Shown here piece after piece: positions 1-9,554 of a stretch of 64,000 bases of DNA; position 1 is the stretch's first letter; every line of letters begins with the position of its first letter. Origin of the DNA: Serinibacter arcticus (GTDB lineage Bacteria > Actinomycetota > Actinomycetes > Actinomycetales > Beutenbergiaceae). Made by a program: the position numbers and the translations under genes. The stretch lies in NCBI RefSeq assembly GCF_004786095.1, contig NZ_RHPJ01000004.1:1-64000 (forward strand), read 5' to 3'. The notes under the pieces are model-generated. The model was given only the letters and a program-made list of their open reading frames with translations. It searched no databases and was not told the DNA's origin.

Positions 1-113
1 CTCACCCGTTCGCCACTAATCAGGGATGCAAGCACCCCATCATCGTTCGACTTGCATGTGTAAAGCACGCCGCCAGCGTTCGTCCTGAGCCAGGATCAAA
101 CTCTCCGTCAAAA
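1..113 (-). rRNA. rrs: 16S ribosomal RNA, 5' end only
   Basis: The reverse strand reads the universal 16S start, AGAGTTTGATCCTGGCTCAG, at about 85-104, followed by the GACGAACGCTGGCGGCG block and the GCAAGTCGAACG block. The gene runs leftwards off the window, so only about 113 nt of roughly 1.5 kb are present. The mature 5' end is placed at about 113, a few bases before the conserved core, by analogy with other bacteria. It is the promoter-proximal end of an rRNA operon; 23S and 5S would lie outside the window. Confidence 0.97.
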
Positions 114-347
114 ACAAACCCCAACCCGAAGGCGGGAATCCATACAACGGGAATGACCCCAACAAAAACCCCACACCACCCACTGACGAGAAGATGCGAG
201 GCAAAACAATCAAAACCACGACCAACCAGACACAAAGATCCGACCAGCCGAATGGCATCACATTCACAAACACACTGTTGAGTTCTCAAACAACACACCA
301 CACCAGCAAGCCAACCCCCACCAGGAGAGCCAGCCCCACCGGGGCAA
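114..347 (-). promoter_or_regulatory. rRNA operon leader (pre-16S)
   Basis: This untranslated leader lies between the rrn promoter and 16S. It contains TTTGAGAACTCAACAGTGTG at 271-290 on the reverse strand, a block typical of actinobacterial rrn leaders, where it belongs to the antitermination/processing region. A second TTTGAGAA lies just downstream of the -10 box. The region is T-rich in transcript sense and AT-richer than its surroundings, with no credible reading frame. The functional assignment is from family knowledge; I have not folded it against the 3' flank. Confidence 0.8.
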
Positions 348-354
348 CTTCTCA

Positions 355-383
355 AACTTACACCCCCCAGACCAGACCGTCAA
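355..383 (-). promoter_or_regulatory. rRNA operon promoter
   Basis: On the reverse strand a -35 box TTGACG (378-383) is separated by exactly 17 nt from a -10 box TAAGTT (355-360), reading away from the ilvD gene towards 16S. Both boxes and the spacing match strong housekeeping-sigma promoters of actinobacterial rrn operons. Transcription should start near 347. Further rrn promoters may exist between 384 and 700, but I found none as clear. Confidence 0.8.
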
Positions 384-787
384 ACCGAAGTCCGACCAGA
401 TCCAACCCGAACGAGTGACCCCGCGACAGTGGAACCGCATCAGCGGCTCTTCGCTTGGGATTCACGGTCAGCCCGTCCCTCTCGGTCCGGCTCGCTTCCC
501 CGTGTGACAAGAACATTACGTCACCGGCGGCAGGCTGGCAAAACGTTGCAGTTCCGCCGATCGCCGGTCCGCGCCGGCGAGCTCGGCCGCTGTCGCGGGA
601 GGCGGTTTGCCGCGTCGTTCCGCCGCTTCGAGGCGTCGCGCGACGGCGACGGCCGGTGCGCTGCGCCGTCGTCGGCGTGGCCACGACTTCCTGTGGCCTG
701 CGTCACCGGTGCGCAGACGACGGCGGGCGTCGGCGCCAATGGCACCGACGCCCGCAGGACGCTGTCTGCTGGAGGCAGCGCGCCGGC
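384..787. other. non-coding gap between rrn promoter and ilvD
   Basis: About 400 nt without a supportable gene, between the rrn promoter and the stop codon of the first ilvD. Both flanking units are read leftwards. Open frames exist in several phases but lack start signals and recognisable protein sequence. The only structure I can support is the hairpin at 723-755, annotated separately. The stretch upstream of 384 could hold activator sites for the rrn promoter, but no clear motif is visible. Confidence 0.6.
723..755 (-). terminator. hairpin after ilvD, probable terminator
   Basis: An 11-bp perfect stem (GCGGGCGTCGG, 723-733, with its complement at 745-755) is extended by one mismatch and three more pairs closing an AAT loop. 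It begins about 30 nt past the ilvD stop codon in the direction of transcription. There is no U-run, as is common for terminators in high-GC actinobacteria. Confidence 0.55.
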
Positions 788-2509
788 CTACTCGAGGATC
801 GCGCCTCGCGAGGCGGACTGGACGAGCTTGGCGTACTTCGCCAGGACACCGCGGGTGTACTTCGGCTTCAGCGGCTCCCACCCGACCTTGCGCGCCTCGA
901 GCTCCTCTGCCGGCACCACCAGGTCGAGCGTCTTGTTCGCGACATCGAGCCGGATGCGGTCCCCGTCGTTCACGAACGCGATCGGTCCGGCGTCGACCGC
1001 CTCCGGAGCCACGTGCCCCACGCACAGGCCGGTGGTGCCACCGGAGAACCGACCGTCGGTCAGCAGCAGCACCGTCTTGCCGAGCCCGGCACCCTTGATC
1101 GCCCCCGTGATCGCCAGCATCTCCCGCATCCCGGGTCCGCCCTTGGGCCCCTCGTAGCGGATGACCACGACGTCGCCGTCCGTGATCGTGCCGTCCTCGA
1201 GGGCGTCGAGCGCCGCCCGCTCGCGCTCGAACACGCGCGCGGTGCCCTCGAAGACGTCGTCGTCGAAGCCGGCCGACTTCACCACCGCCCCCTCGGGCGC
1301 GAGCGACCCGTGGAGGATCGTGATGCCACCCGTGTGGTGGATCGGGTTGTCCATCGCCCGCAGGATCTTGCCGTCGGGATCGGGCGGGGCGATGTCCGCC
1401 AGGTTCTCCGCGACCGTGCGCCCCGTGACCGTCAGCGCGTCACCGTGCAGCAGCCCCGCGTCGAGCAGGGCCTTCATGATCACGGGAACGCCGCCGATGC
1501 GGTCGACGTCGTTCATCACGTAGCGGCCGAACGGCTTGAGGTCGCCCAGGTGCGGCACGCGCGCCGCGACCCTGTCGAAGTCCGCCAGCGTGAGCTCGAC
1601 CTCCGCCTCGTGCGCGATCGCGAGCAGGTGCAGCACCGCGTTCGTCGAACCACCGAACGCCATCACCACGGCGATCGCGTTCTCGAACGCCTCCTTCGTC
1701 ATGATCTGGCGCGCCGTGATGCCGCGGCGAAGCAGCTCCACCACGGCCTCGCCCGACTTGCGCGCGAACATGTCCCGGCGGCGGTCGGCCGACGGCGGCG
1801 CCGCCGACCCCGGCAGCGACATCCCCATGGCCTCGGCCACGGACGCCATGGTGTTGGCGGTGTACATCCCGCCGCAGGCACCCTCACCCGGGCAGATGGC
1901 GCGCTCGATGCGGTCGAGGTCGCCCTTGCTCATCAGTCCTCGCTGGCACGCGCCCACGGCCTCGAACGCGTCGATCAGCGTGACGTCCTTCTCGGTGCCG
2001 TCCTCGAGCTTGACCCAGCCCGGCATGATCGAGCCGGCGTACATGAACACCGAGGACAGGTCCAGCCTCGCGGCGGCCATCAGCATCCCGGGCAGCGACT
2101 TGTCGCAGCCCGCCAGGAGCACCGAGCCGTCGAGGCGCTCGGCCGAGATCACGGTCTCGACCGAGTCAGCGATGATGTCGCGCGAGACGAGGGAGAAGTG
2201 CATCCCCTCGTGGCCCATCGAGATCCCGTCGGAGACGGAGATCGTGCCGAACTCGAGCGGGTAGCCGCCCCCGGCGTGCACCCCCTCCTTGACCGCCTTG
2301 GCCAGCCGGTCGAGCGACAGGTTGCACGGCGTGATCTCGTTCCACGAGCTGGCCACGCCGATCTGCGGCTTGACCCAGTCGTCGTCGCCCATCCCGACCG
2401 CGCGGAGCATCCCGCGCGACGCCGTCGCCTCGATCCCGTCGGTCACCTGCCGCGACCGCGGCTTGATGTCTGGCTTGTTCTCGACCTCGTCACGCACCGT
2501 CTCGCTCAT
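788..2509 (-). CDS. ilvD: dihydroxy-acid dehydratase (first copy)
   Basis: Converts 2,3-dihydroxy-isovalerate or -methylvalerate to the 2-oxo acids that precede valine and isoleucine. The 573-residue protein has full family length. It carries all three cysteines expected to bind a [2Fe-2S] cluster in the actinobacterial class: Cys62 (WNEITPCN), Cys135 ([10 protein letters not shown]) and Cys212 ([14 protein letters not shown]). The C-terminal half has [10 protein letters not shown] and GHVAPEA, also typical. The ATG at 2509 gives the expected N-terminus. A second, distinct ilvD lies just upstream on the same strand with about 90 nt between them. Two enzymes for one step is unusual, but this copy is a normal-looking IlvD. 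Confidence 0.95.
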   Translation of the reverse strand: MSETVRDEVENKPDIKPRSRQVTDGIEATASRGMLRAVGMGDDDWVKPQIGVASSWNEITPCNLSLDRLAKAVKEGVHAGGGYPLEFGTISVSDGISMGHEGMHFSLVSRDIIADSVETVISAERLDGSVLLAGCDKSLPGMLMAAARLDLSSVFMYAGSIMPGWVKLEDGTEKDVTLIDAFEAVGACQRGLMSKGDLDRIERAICPGEGACGGMYTANTMASVAEAMGMSLPGSAAPPSADRRRDMFARKSGEAVVELLRRGITARQIMTKEAFENAIAVVMAFGGSTNAVLHLLAIAHEAEVELTLADFDRVAARVPHLGDLKPFGRYVMNDVDRIGGVPVIMKALLDAGLLHGDALTVTGRTVAENLADIAPPDPDGKILRAMDNPIHHTGGITILHGSLAPEGAVVKSAGFDDDVFEGTARVFERERAALDALEDGTITDGDVVVIRYEGPKGGPGMREMLAITGAIKGAGLGKTVLLLTDGRFSGGTTGLCVGHVAPEAVDAGPIAFVNDGDRIRLDVANKTLDLVVPAEELEARKVGWEPLKPKYTRGVLAKYAKLVQSASRGAILE

Positions 2510-2531
2510 GACCCCACTCTAGGAACGCCGA

Positions 2532-2574
2532 CGCCCCCGCGACAGCCCGTCTCGTCGGGCGTGTCTCGGGGGCG
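2532..2574 (-). terminator. imperfect hairpin between the two ilvD genes
   Basis: The arms 2532-2549 and 2556-2574 pair with one mismatch and one bulge, starting with CGCCCCCG against CGGGGGCG. The hairpin sits about 27 nt beyond the stop codon of the upstream ilvD copy and just before the start of the next. It may end transcription of the first gene or only attenuate it; there is no U-run. Confidence 0.4.
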
Positions 2575-2600
2575 GGCGCGGGGGCGTCCGGGGCGAGCGG

Positions 2601-4460
2601 TCAGCGCCGGATCAGGGAGACGTCCCGCACCGCGCCGCGGTCGGCCGACGTGGCCATCGCGGCGTAGGCCTGCAGCGCGGGAGAGACGTAGCGCTCGCGG
2701 TCCACCGGCTGCCACGGGTGCTCGGAGGCCTCCATCCTGGCGCGGCGCTCGGCGATGACGGCGTCGGGCACGTTGAGGCGGATGAGCCGCGTGTCGACGT
2801 CGATCTCGATCTCGTCGCCGTCCTCGATCAGGGCGATCGTCCCGCCGGCCGCCGCCTCGGGCGAGACGTGCCCGATCGAGATGCCGCTGGAGCCGCCGGA
2901 GAACCGGCCGTCCGTGATGAGGGCGCAGACCTTGCCCAGGCCGCGGCCCTTGAGGAACGACGTCGGGTACAGCATCTCCTGCATGCCCGGACCGCCCGCG
3001 GGGCCCTCGTAGCGCACGACGACGACGTGTCCCGGCTTCACCTGCTTCGTCAGGATCTTCTCCACCGCCTCGTCCTGCGACTCGCACACCAGCGCGGTCC
3101 CCACGAAGTGGAAGACGTCGGGGTCGACACCGGCGGTCTTGAACACGGCGCCGTCGGGGGCGACGTTGCCGCGCAGCACGGCCAGGCCGCCCTCGATCGT
3201 GTACGCGTGCTCGAGGTCCCTGATGCAGCCGTCAGCCGCGTCCGTGTCGAGGGTCTCCCAGCGGTTCGACGTCGAGAACGCCTGCGTCGTGCGCACCCCG
3301 CCGGGCGCCGCGTGGAACAGCTCGACGGCGCGCTCGCTCGCCTTCCCGCCCCGGACGTCCCACTCGTCGAGCCAGGCCCGCAGCGTCGGGGTGTGAACCG
3401 AGGTGACGTCGTGGCTCAGCAGCCCGGCGCGATCGAGCTCGCCGAGCAGCGCGGGGATGCCCCCGGCGCGGTGGACGTCCTCCATGTGGAACTTCGGGTG
3501 GTTGGGCGCGACCTTGGACAGGCACGGCACACCGCGGCTGATGCGTTCGATGTCGGTGAGGTCGAAGTCGATCTCACCCTCCTGCGCCGCCGCGAGGATG
3601 TGCAGGACCGTGTTGGTCGAGCCGCCCATGGCGACGTCGAGGGCCATCGCGTTGCCGAAGGCCTCCTTGGTCGCGATGCCGCGCGGCGCGGCGGAGTCGT
3701 CTCCGTCGTCGTAGTAGCGGCGCGCGAGGTCGACGATCGTGCGGCCCGCCTCGAGGAACAGCTCCTTGCGCGCCGTGTGCGTCGCGAGGGTCGACCCGTT
3801 CCCCGGCAGCGAGAGGCCGAGCGCCTCGGTGAGGCAGTTCATGGAGTTCGCCGTGAACATGCCCGAGCACGAGCCGCACGTGGGGCAGGCGTTCTCCTCG
3901 ACCTCGGCCAGCGCGGCGTCGCTCACGGCGTCGTCGGCCGCATAGTTGATCGCGTTGACGAGGTTGAGCGGGGTCTTCGCGACGCCGTCGGCCACCACGG
4001 CCTTGCCGGCCTCCATCGGGCCGCCGGAGACGAAGATGACGGGGATGTTCAGGCGCAGCGCGGCGTTCAGCATGCCGGGCGTGATCTTGTCGCAGTTGGA
4101 GATGCAGACGATGGCGTCGGCGCAGTGCGCGTTGACCATGTACTCCACCGAGTCCGCGATGAGGTCGCGGCTGGGCAGCGAGTAGAGCATGCCGCCGTGG
4201 CCCATCGCGATGCCGTCGTCGACGGCGATGGTGTTGAACTCCTTCGCCACTCCCCCGGCCTCGACGATCGCGGAGGCGACGAGGTCGCCCATGTCCTTGA
4301 GGTGGACGTGACCGGGGACGAACTGCGTGTAGGAGTTCGCGATGGCGATGATCGGTTTGCCGAAGTCGTCCGCTCCCATGCCCGTCGCACGCCAGAGGGC
4401 GCGTGCGCCCGCCATGTTGCGACCGTGGGTGGAGGTGCGCGAGCGCAGGGGACGGGACAT
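2601..4460 (-). CDS. ilvD: dihydroxy-acid dehydratase (second, E. coli-type copy)
   Basis: A second dihydroxy-acid dehydratase of 619 residues, close in length and sequence to the enterobacterial enzyme ([57 protein letters not shown]). It keeps Cys123 and the Cys192/195/198 cluster. Where the other copy has its first cysteine (WNEITPC), this one reads SYTQFVPG, so it belongs to the class known for an oxygen-sensitive [4Fe-4S] cluster. The ATG at 4460 has AAGGAG 6 nt upstream. It lies directly upstream of the first ilvD and may be co-transcribed with it. The two are paralogues of different subfamilies, not a recent duplication. Confidence 0.93.
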   Translation of the reverse strand: MSRPLRSRTSTHGRNMAGARALWRATGMGADDFGKPIIAIANSYTQFVPGHVHLKDMGDLVASAIVEAGGVAKEFNTIAVDDGIAMGHGGMLYSLPSRDLIADSVEYMVNAHCADAIVCISNCDKITPGMLNAALRLNIPVIFVSGGPMEAGKAVVADGVAKTPLNLVNAINYAADDAVSDAALAEVEENACPTCGSCSGMFTANSMNCLTEALGLSLPGNGSTLATHTARKELFLEAGRTIVDLARRYYDDGDDSAAPRGIATKEAFGNAMALDVAMGGSTNTVLHILAAAQEGEIDFDLTDIERISRGVPCLSKVAPNHPKFHMEDVHRAGGIPALLGELDRAGLLSHDVTSVHTPTLRAWLDEWDVRGGKASERAVELFHAAPGGVRTTQAFSTSNRWETLDTDAADGCIRDLEHAYTIEGGLAVLRGNVAPDGAVFKTAGVDPDVFHFVGTALVCESQDEAVEKILTKQVKPGHVVVVRYEGPAGGPGMQEMLYPTSFLKGRGLGKVCALITDGRFSGGSSGISIGHVSPEAAAGGTIALIEDGDEIEIDVDTRLIRLNVPDAVIAERRARMEASEHPWQPVDRERYVSPALQAYAAMATSADRGAVRDVSLIRR

Positions 4461-4524
4461 GCGGTGCTCCTTCGGCAGCTCCGGGCGACGGGTGCAGACG
4501 TCGCTGCCGGACGCCGCCGGCCGA

Positions 4525-4542
4525 ACCTACGCCTGCGTAGGT
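4525..4542. promoter_or_regulatory. 18-bp palindrome upstream of ilvD copy 2
   Basis: ACCTACGC-CT-GCGTAGGT is an 8-bp perfect inverted repeat about 65 bp upstream of the second ilvD start, in the gap after the DUF1361 gene. Position and dyad symmetry suit an operator for a dimeric regulator. It could also be a simple RNA hairpin. No regulator gene is adjacent. Confidence 0.35.
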
Positions 4543-4547
4543 CCGAC

Positions 4548-4564
4548 GGCGGACGACGTCCGCC
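4548..4564 (-). terminator. hairpin after DUF1361 gene
   Basis: GGCGGAC-GAC-GTCCGCC, a 7-bp perfect stem with a 3-nt loop, starts 12 nt past the stop codon of the DUF1361 gene in the direction of transcription. It probably ends the gatCAB-mntR-DUF1361 unit. No U-run follows. Confidence 0.4.
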
Positions 4565-4576
4565 ACGTGGTCCGCG

Positions 4577-5341
4577 TCAGCGCGGACCGGTCGAGATCAG
4601 CCGGATCTCGGACAGCACGAGCATCGAGATCGGTGCGTAGACCGCGGTGTACAGCAGCGCCAGCAGCACGAAGTGCGTCAGCGTGAACCCGACGAGCTCG
4701 CCGACCTTGCCCGGCTGGCGCAGGTGCCTGCCCAGCTTGGCCAGGAGCCGCCACGGCAGCACGATGTCCCAGCTGTTCAGCCGGATCATCCGCCCCATCC
4801 ACACACCGACGCACGCGAGAAGCAGGATCCCGGCCGCCACGGCCCAGGTCCACGCGGGAGGCGAGGTCGGGAGGCCACCCCGGAGGTCGAACCCGAACAT
4901 CAGGAACGTCTGCACGAGCGACAGCGACACGATGGCGTTGAGGATCCCCGACATCGTCAGGGTGAGCGTCATGACGATGTCGAACCACATCGGGACGCCG
5001 TCGCCCTCCTTGCGGTGGGAGAAGTTCAGCTCGGTGATGAGGTAGGCCGCGTTGGGGAAGAACGCGACGAACACGATCGTCGCCAGGACGAAGGCCGTCG
5101 GTCCGACCCACGCCAGCCCCGGATCGTCGTTCACCGGGATCTGGGCCAGCAGGACCACGACGAATCCGATGATCGCGAGCGCGATGGGGACGTTCGAGAG
5201 CACGATGTTCAGCAGCATCGGCTTGTACAGCGGCGTCCTGAACCGCTTCGCGCGCAGCACGATCAGCAGCCCCGCGTAGAGGTTCACGCCCAGCACGCAC
5301 AGCGCCCCGACGACGACGGCCTGGCCGGTCGCGAAGATCAC
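4577..5341 (-). CDS. DUF1361 multi-pass membrane protein
   Basis: A 254-residue integral membrane protein with about seven hydrophobic segments, matching the DUF1361 family of unknown function (FPNAAYLITELNF and the motif around MWFDIVMTLTLTMSG are typical). I start it at the GTG at 5341, whose GTGA overlaps the stop codon of the regulator gene upstream; this gives an N-terminus directly before the first membrane helix. A longer open frame continues upstream through the regulator gene, but that part is low-complexity Arg/Gly/Ala and is a shadow. Overlap with an MntR-like gene hints at a role linked to metals or the envelope, but that is inference only. Confidence 0.8.
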   Translation of the reverse strand: MIFATGQAVVVGALCVLGVNLYAGLLIVLRAKRFRTPLYKPMLLNIVLSNVPIALAIIGFVVVLLAQIPVNDDPGLAWVGPTAFVLATIVFVAFFPNAAYLITELNFSHRKEGDGVPMWFDIVMTLTLTMSGILNAIVSLSLVQTFLMFGFDLRGGLPTSPPAWTWAVAAGILLLACVGVWMGRMIRLNSWDIVLPWRLLAKLGRHLRQPGKVGELVGFTLTHFVLLALLYTAVYAPISMLVLSEIRLISTGPR

Positions 5342-6072
5342 CCCGGCACCACCCAGACGTGGTCGAGGGCGGCGAGACCGAACGGCACGGGGGCGGCGCC
5401 CGGACCTGCCGCGTCCTCGGGGTCGCCCGAGGCGTCCTCGTGCGGACGGGGCGCGACGAACATCAGGGCGGAGGCGCCGTCGCGGTCGGTCACCAGGACG
5501 TGCTCGCCCGGGACGACCCGCACCTGCGCGAGCCGCTGCAGGAGCTCGGGGTCGGCGTCGGACACGCGCGTCACGACGCCGCACTCCCCCGCCGCCAGGT
5601 CGCCGAGGTGGCGCGCGGCGGGGATGGAGATGACGCCGTCGACGGTCGGGATCGGGTCGCCGTGCGGATCGTGCGTGGGGTGACCGAGGTGGTCGTCGAT
5701 GCGGCGCTCGAGCTCGTCGGAGATCGCGTGCTCGAGGACCTCGGCCTCGTCGTGCACCTCGTCCCACGAGTACCCGAAGGTCTCCACCAGCAGCGTCTCG
5801 ACGAGCCGGTGCCGCCGCACGACGGCCAGGGCGGCGCGCCGCCCCTGCGGCGTGAGCGCGATCTGGCCGTACCGGGCGTGGTCGATCAGCCCGGCGTCGG
5901 CGAGCTTGCGCACGCCCTCCGAGACCGTGCCCGCCGTGACGCCCAGGCGCGCCGCCAGCTCCTTGACGCTCAGGGGTGTGGAGGACCACTCCTGCGCGTT
6001 CCAGACCACCTTGAGGTAGTCCTGGGCGACGGCGCTCAACGTCTCCAGCGGGGAGGCGTGCGAGTCGGTCAT
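5338..6072 (-). CDS. mntR: DtxR/MntR-family metal-dependent repressor
   Basis: A 244-residue metalloregulator with an N-terminal winged helix (about 10-75), a dimerisation/metal domain (about 76-145) and a C-terminal FeoA/SH3-like domain (about 170-240). Against the DtxR/IdeR alignment, Asp18 replaces the iron sensor's Met10, and Glu111 replaces the cysteine ligand in HDEAEVLEHAISD. Together with His88, Glu114 and His115 this is the ligand pattern of manganese sensors (Bacillus MntR Asp8, His77, Glu99, Glu102, His103). The position of Bacillus Glu11 is Lys21 here. It starts 2 nt past the gatB stop and overlaps the DUF1361 gene. No Mn transporter gene is nearby, so its target is unknown. The family is sure; Mn specificity is inferred. 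Confidence 0.85.
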   Translation of the reverse strand: MTDSHASPLETLSAVAQDYLKVVWNAQEWSSTPLSVKELAARLGVTAGTVSEGVRKLADAGLIDHARYGQIALTPQGRRAALAVVRRHRLVETLLVETFGYSWDEVHDEAEVLEHAISDELERRIDDHLGHPTHDPHGDPIPTVDGVISIPAARHLGDLAAGECGVVTRVSDADPELLQRLAQVRVVPGEHVLVTDRDGASALMFVAPRPHEDASGDPEDAAGPGAAPVPFGLAALDHVWVVPG

Positions 6073-6074
6073 GC

Positions 6075-7592
6075 TCAGCCCTGCACCCGCTCCAGGACCA
6101 GCTCCCGCACGCGCCCGGCGTCGGCCTGGCCGCGCGTGGCCTTCATGACCGCGCCGATGACCGCACCGATCGGTCCGAGGTTGCCGCCCCGGATCTTCTC
6201 GGCGATGTCGGGCTGGGCCGCGAGCGCGGCGTCGATCGCCTCGAGCAGCGGGCCGTCGTCGGAGACGATCTCGAGGCCGCGCGCCGCGGCGACGGACTCG
6301 GGGTCCCCCTCGCCAGCCAGCACACCCTCGAGCGCCTGGCGCGCGAGCTTGTCGTTGAGCCGTCCGGAGTCCACCAGCGCCTGCAGCTGGGCGACCTGGG
6401 CCGGGGTGATCGCGAGGTCCTCGAACGCGACCTCGGCGGCGTTCGCGACCCGCGCGAGCTCACCCATCCACCACTTGCGAGCGGTGGCCGGGCTCGACCC
6501 CGCCAGCACGGTGGCCTCGATGAGGTCGAGGGCGCCGGCGTTGACGACGTCACGCATCTCGGCCTCGGCGAAGCCCCACTCGCCGTCGAGACGACGGCGG
6601 CGCGCGGCCGGCAGCTCGGGCAGCGTCGCGCGGATCTCCTCGACCCACTCGCGCGACGGCGCGATCGGGACGAGGTCCGGCTCGGGGAAGTAGCGGTAGT
6701 CCTCGGCGTCGGACTTCACGCGACCGGGCGAGGTGCTCGCGTCGCTCTCGTGGAAGTGACGCGTCTCCTGGACGACCAAGCCCCCGGCGTCGAGCACCGC
6801 GGCCTGTCGCGAGACCTCGTAGCGCACCGCGCGCTCGACGCTGCGGAAGGAGTTGACGTTCTTCGTCTCGGTGCGCGTGCCGAGCGGGCTGTCCGCACTC
6901 GCGCGCAGCGAGAGGTTGACGTCGGCGCGCACGTTGCCGCGCTCCATCCTGGCCTCGGAGACGTCCAGCGCCCGGAAGATGTCGCGCAGCGTGCGGACGT
7001 AGGCGGCCGCGACCTCGGGGGCGCGCTCACCGGTGCCCGGGATGGGGCGCGTGACGATCTCCACCAGCGGGATGCCGGCGCGGTTGTAGTCCACGAGCGA
7101 GTACTCGGCGCCCTGGAGGCGGCCGTCGTGCCCGCCGACGTGGGTGTTCTTGCCCGCGTCCTCCTCCATGTGCGCGCGCTCGATCTCGACGCGGACGACC
7201 TCGCCGTCGGACAGCTCGACGTCCAGCCAGCCGTCGAACGCGATCGGCTCGTCGTACTGCGACGTCTGGAAGTTCTTCGGCACGTCCGGGTAGAAGTAGT
7301 TCTTCCGGGCGAAGCGGCACAGCGGCGCGATCTCGCAGTTCAGCGCGAGACCGATCTTGATCGCCGACTCCACGGCCTTGCGGTTCACGGCCGGGAGAGC
7401 GCCGGGCAGGCCGAGCGAGACGGGCGTGACCTGCGTGTTCGGCTCGGCGCCGAAGGTGACGGGGGCGCCGTCGAACATCTTGGTGTTCGTGCCCAGCTCG
7501 ACGTGGACCTCGATGCCGAGCACGGGGTCGTAGCGGCGCACGGCCTCGTCGAAGTCGACGAGGGCGACGGCGGTGCGGGACGGGCTGGTCAT
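6075..7592 (-). CDS. gatB: Asp-tRNA(Asn)/Glu-tRNA(Gln) amidotransferase subunit B
   Basis: The kinase-like subunit of the GatCAB complex. It phosphorylates the misacylated Asp- or Glu-tRNA and receives ammonia from GatA, giving Asn-tRNA or Gln-tRNA in the cytosol. The 505-residue protein has the N-terminal [19 protein letters not shown] motif, the cradle domain with [12 protein letters not shown], and the C-terminal YqeY-like tail (about 350-505). The ATG at 7592 overlaps the gatA stop as ATGA. It is the third gene of a gatC-gatA-gatB operon. Confidence 0.97.
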   Translation of the reverse strand: MTSPSRTAVALVDFDEAVRRYDPVLGIEVHVELGTNTKMFDGAPVTFGAEPNTQVTPVSLGLPGALPAVNRKAVESAIKIGLALNCEIAPLCRFARKNYFYPDVPKNFQTSQYDEPIAFDGWLDVELSDGEVVRVEIERAHMEEDAGKNTHVGGHDGRLQGAEYSLVDYNRAGIPLVEIVTRPIPGTGERAPEVAAAYVRTLRDIFRALDVSEARMERGNVRADVNLSLRASADSPLGTRTETKNVNSFRSVERAVRYEVSRQAAVLDAGGLVVQETRHFHESDASTSPGRVKSDAEDYRYFPEPDLVPIAPSREWVEEIRATLPELPAARRRRLDGEWGFAEAEMRDVVNAGALDLIEATVLAGSSPATARKWWMGELARVANAAEVAFEDLAITPAQVAQLQALVDSGRLNDKLARQALEGVLAGEGDPESVAAARGLEIVSDDGPLLEAIDAALAAQPDIAEKIRGGNLGPIGAVIGAVMKATRGQADAGRVRELVLERVQG

Positions 7593-9106
7593 GAGGTCAC
7601 CTCAGGGATGCGGTCGAGGATCGCGCCCTGCGACGCCTGGAAGTGGTGCTCGAGGGCGGCGCCGACGCGGTACAGGCGGTCGTCCGCGCGAGCGGGCGCG
7701 AGCACCTGGATGCCGATCGGGAGGCCGGCGTCGTCGAGACCGTTGGGCACCGAGATGCCGGGGACGCCGGCCAGGTTGGCCGGGATGGTCGCGACGTCGT
7801 TGAGGTACATCGCGAGCGGGTCGTCGAGCTTCTCGCCGAGCTTGAACGCGGTCGTCGGGGCCGTCGGGGAGACGAGCACGTCGACCTTCTCGTAGGCGGC
7901 GGCGAAGTCGCGCTGGATCAGCGTGCGGACCTTCTGCGCGCTGCCGTAGTAGGCGTCGTAGTAGCCCGCCGACAGCGCGTAGGTGCCGAGGATGATGCGT
8001 CGCTTCACCTCGGCTCCGAAGCCCTGGCCGCGCGTCGCGGCCATGACGCGCTCCGCCGTGACGGGACCCTCGGTCGGCTCCACCCGCAGGCCGAACCGCA
8101 TGCCGTCGAACTTGGCCAGGTTGCTGGAGGCCTCGGCGGGCAGGATCAGGTAGTAGGCGGCGAGCGCGGCCTCGAAGGACGGGCAGGACACCTCCACGAC
8201 CTCGGCACCGGCGGCCTCGAGGTCGCGCACGCTGCGCGCGAACGCCTCGCTGACCTCGCGCTGGTAGCCCTCCCCCGCCAGCTCCCTCACGACGCCGACG
8301 CGCACGCCCGTGAGATCACCCGTACCACCCAGGCGGGCGGCGTCGGCGTAACCCGTGGCCGCCTGCGGCAGCGACGTGGAGTCGCGCGGGTCGTGGCCGC
8401 CGATGACCTCGTGCAGCAGCGCCGCGTCGAGCACGGTGCGCGCGCACGGACCGGCCTGGTCGAGGCTGCTCGCGAGCGCGATCAGGCCGTAGCGCGAGAC
8501 CGAGCCGTAGGTCGGCTTGACGCCGACCGTGCCCGTGACGGCCGCGGGCTGACGGATCGAGCCGCCCGTGTCCGTGCCGATCGAGAGCGGCGCCTCGAAG
8601 GCCGCGAGCGCCGCGGCGCTGCCGCCGCCCGAACCACCGGGGATGCGCGTGAGGTCCCACGGGTTGTGCGTGGGGCCGTAGCCGGAGTGCTCCGTGCTGG
8701 AGCCCATCGCGAACTCGTCCATGTTGGTCTTGCCGAGCATCGGCAGGCCGGCGGCCCGCAGCTTCTCGACCAGCGTCGCGTCGTACGGCGGGATCCAGCC
8801 CTCGAGGATGCGCGAGCCCGCCGTCGTCGGCGTGCCGCGCGTGACCACGACGTCCTTGACCGCGATCGGGACGCCCGCGAGGTGGTGCAGCGGGGTGCCG
8901 GCGGCGCGGGCGGCGTCGACGGCGCCGGCCTGGGCGAGCGTGTCGGCCGCGTCCACGTGCAGGAAGGCGTGGACGGCGCCGTCGACCTCGGCGATCCGGT
9001 CCAGGTGCGCCTGGGCGACCTCGACGGCGGAGACGTCACCGGCCGTCAGCAGGTCGGCGAGGCCGGCCGCCGTGGTGCGGGTGAGGTCGGTGTCGCGCGC
9101 GCTCAT
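7589..9106 (-). CDS. gatA: Asp-tRNA(Asn)/Glu-tRNA(Gln) amidotransferase subunit A
   Basis: The amidase subunit that hydrolyses glutamine and channels ammonia to GatB. All 505 residues fit the family. The amidase signature is present with the Ser-cisSer-Lys triad: Lys84 (AVKDVVVT), Ser159 ([11 protein letters not shown]) and the nucleophile Ser183 ([12 protein letters not shown]). The ATG at 9106 overlaps the gatC stop as ATGA and is preceded by GAGGAGG. Presence of the full complex suggests that the organism makes Gln-tRNA, Asn-tRNA or both by the indirect route. Confidence 0.97.
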   Translation of the reverse strand: MSARDTDLTRTTAAGLADLLTAGDVSAVEVAQAHLDRIAEVDGAVHAFLHVDAADTLAQAGAVDAARAAGTPLHHLAGVPIAVKDVVVTRGTPTTAGSRILEGWIPPYDATLVEKLRAAGLPMLGKTNMDEFAMGSSTEHSGYGPTHNPWDLTRIPGGSGGGSAAALAAFEAPLSIGTDTGGSIRQPAAVTGTVGVKPTYGSVSRYGLIALASSLDQAGPCARTVLDAALLHEVIGGHDPRDSTSLPQAATGYADAARLGGTGDLTGVRVGVVRELAGEGYQREVSEAFARSVRDLEAAGAEVVEVSCPSFEAALAAYYLILPAEASSNLAKFDGMRFGLRVEPTEGPVTAERVMAATRGQGFGAEVKRRIILGTYALSAGYYDAYYGSAQKVRTLIQRDFAAAYEKVDVLVSPTAPTTAFKLGEKLDDPLAMYLNDVATIPANLAGVPGISVPNGLDDAGLPIGIQVLAPARADDRLYRVGAALEHHFQASQGAILDRIPEVTS

Positions 9107-9402
9107 GCCTCCTCCCCCAGGATCTGCGGGACGAGGAACTTGCCGTCCTGCGACGCCGGTGCCGCCGCGAGCACGGCGTCGCGGTCGACGACGTCGGACA
9201 CGACGTCCTCGCGGTAGACGTTCGTCAGCGGGATCGGGTGGCTGGTCGCGGGAACGTCGGCCGTGGCCAGCTCGCTGACCTTCTCGACGGCGTGGGCGAT
9301 GACCTCGAGCTCGCCGGCGAACTGCGTGAGCTCGTCCGGGGTCAGGTCGATCCGGGCGAGTGCCGCGAGGCGCGCGACTTCCTCGGAGTTGAACGTGGGC
9401 AT
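9103..9402 (-). CDS. gatC: Asp-tRNA(Asn)/Glu-tRNA(Gln) amidotransferase subunit C
   Basis: The 99-residue stabilising subunit that wraps around the GatA-GatB interface. It has the N-terminal helical motif [17 protein letters not shown] and the PTSHPIPL-like stretch ([18 protein letters not shown]). I start it at the ATG at 9402 (MPTFNSEEV), which matches the usual N-terminus; the frame stays open upstream but the extra sequence is Arg-rich and not GatC-like. No strong ribosome binding site is visible. It is the first gene of the gat operon. Confidence 0.93.
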   Translation of the reverse strand: MPTFNSEEVARLAALARIDLTPDELTQFAGELEVIAHAVEKVSELATADVPATSHPIPLTNVYREDVVSDVVDRDAVLAAAPASQDGKFLVPQILGEEA

Positions 9403-9463
9403 GGACAGGAGTCTAGAGGGGGCGGGGGTGCGGCACCCCGCGCGCCCGGCTGCGCTTCTCGTA

Positions 9464-9486
9464 GTCCGCCGCTCTGAGCGGCGGAC
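9464..9486. repeat. 10-bp hairpin between DUF559 gene and gatC
   Basis: GTCCGCCGCT-CTG-AGCGGCGGAC is a perfect 10-bp stem with a 3-nt loop. It lies about 70 nt past the stop of the DUF559-like gene and 62 nt before gatC, both read leftwards. It could be a terminator without a U-run or part of the gatCAB leader. Its core (CCGCT-NNN-AGCGG) resembles the two palindromes near 10.6-10.7 kb. Confidence 0.45.
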
Positions 9487-9554
9487 GTCCCTCGGCACCT
9501 TCCGCCCTCCGTACCGCGACGCGGATCCGGGCCGCCGAACCGCTGCGGCCCGAG

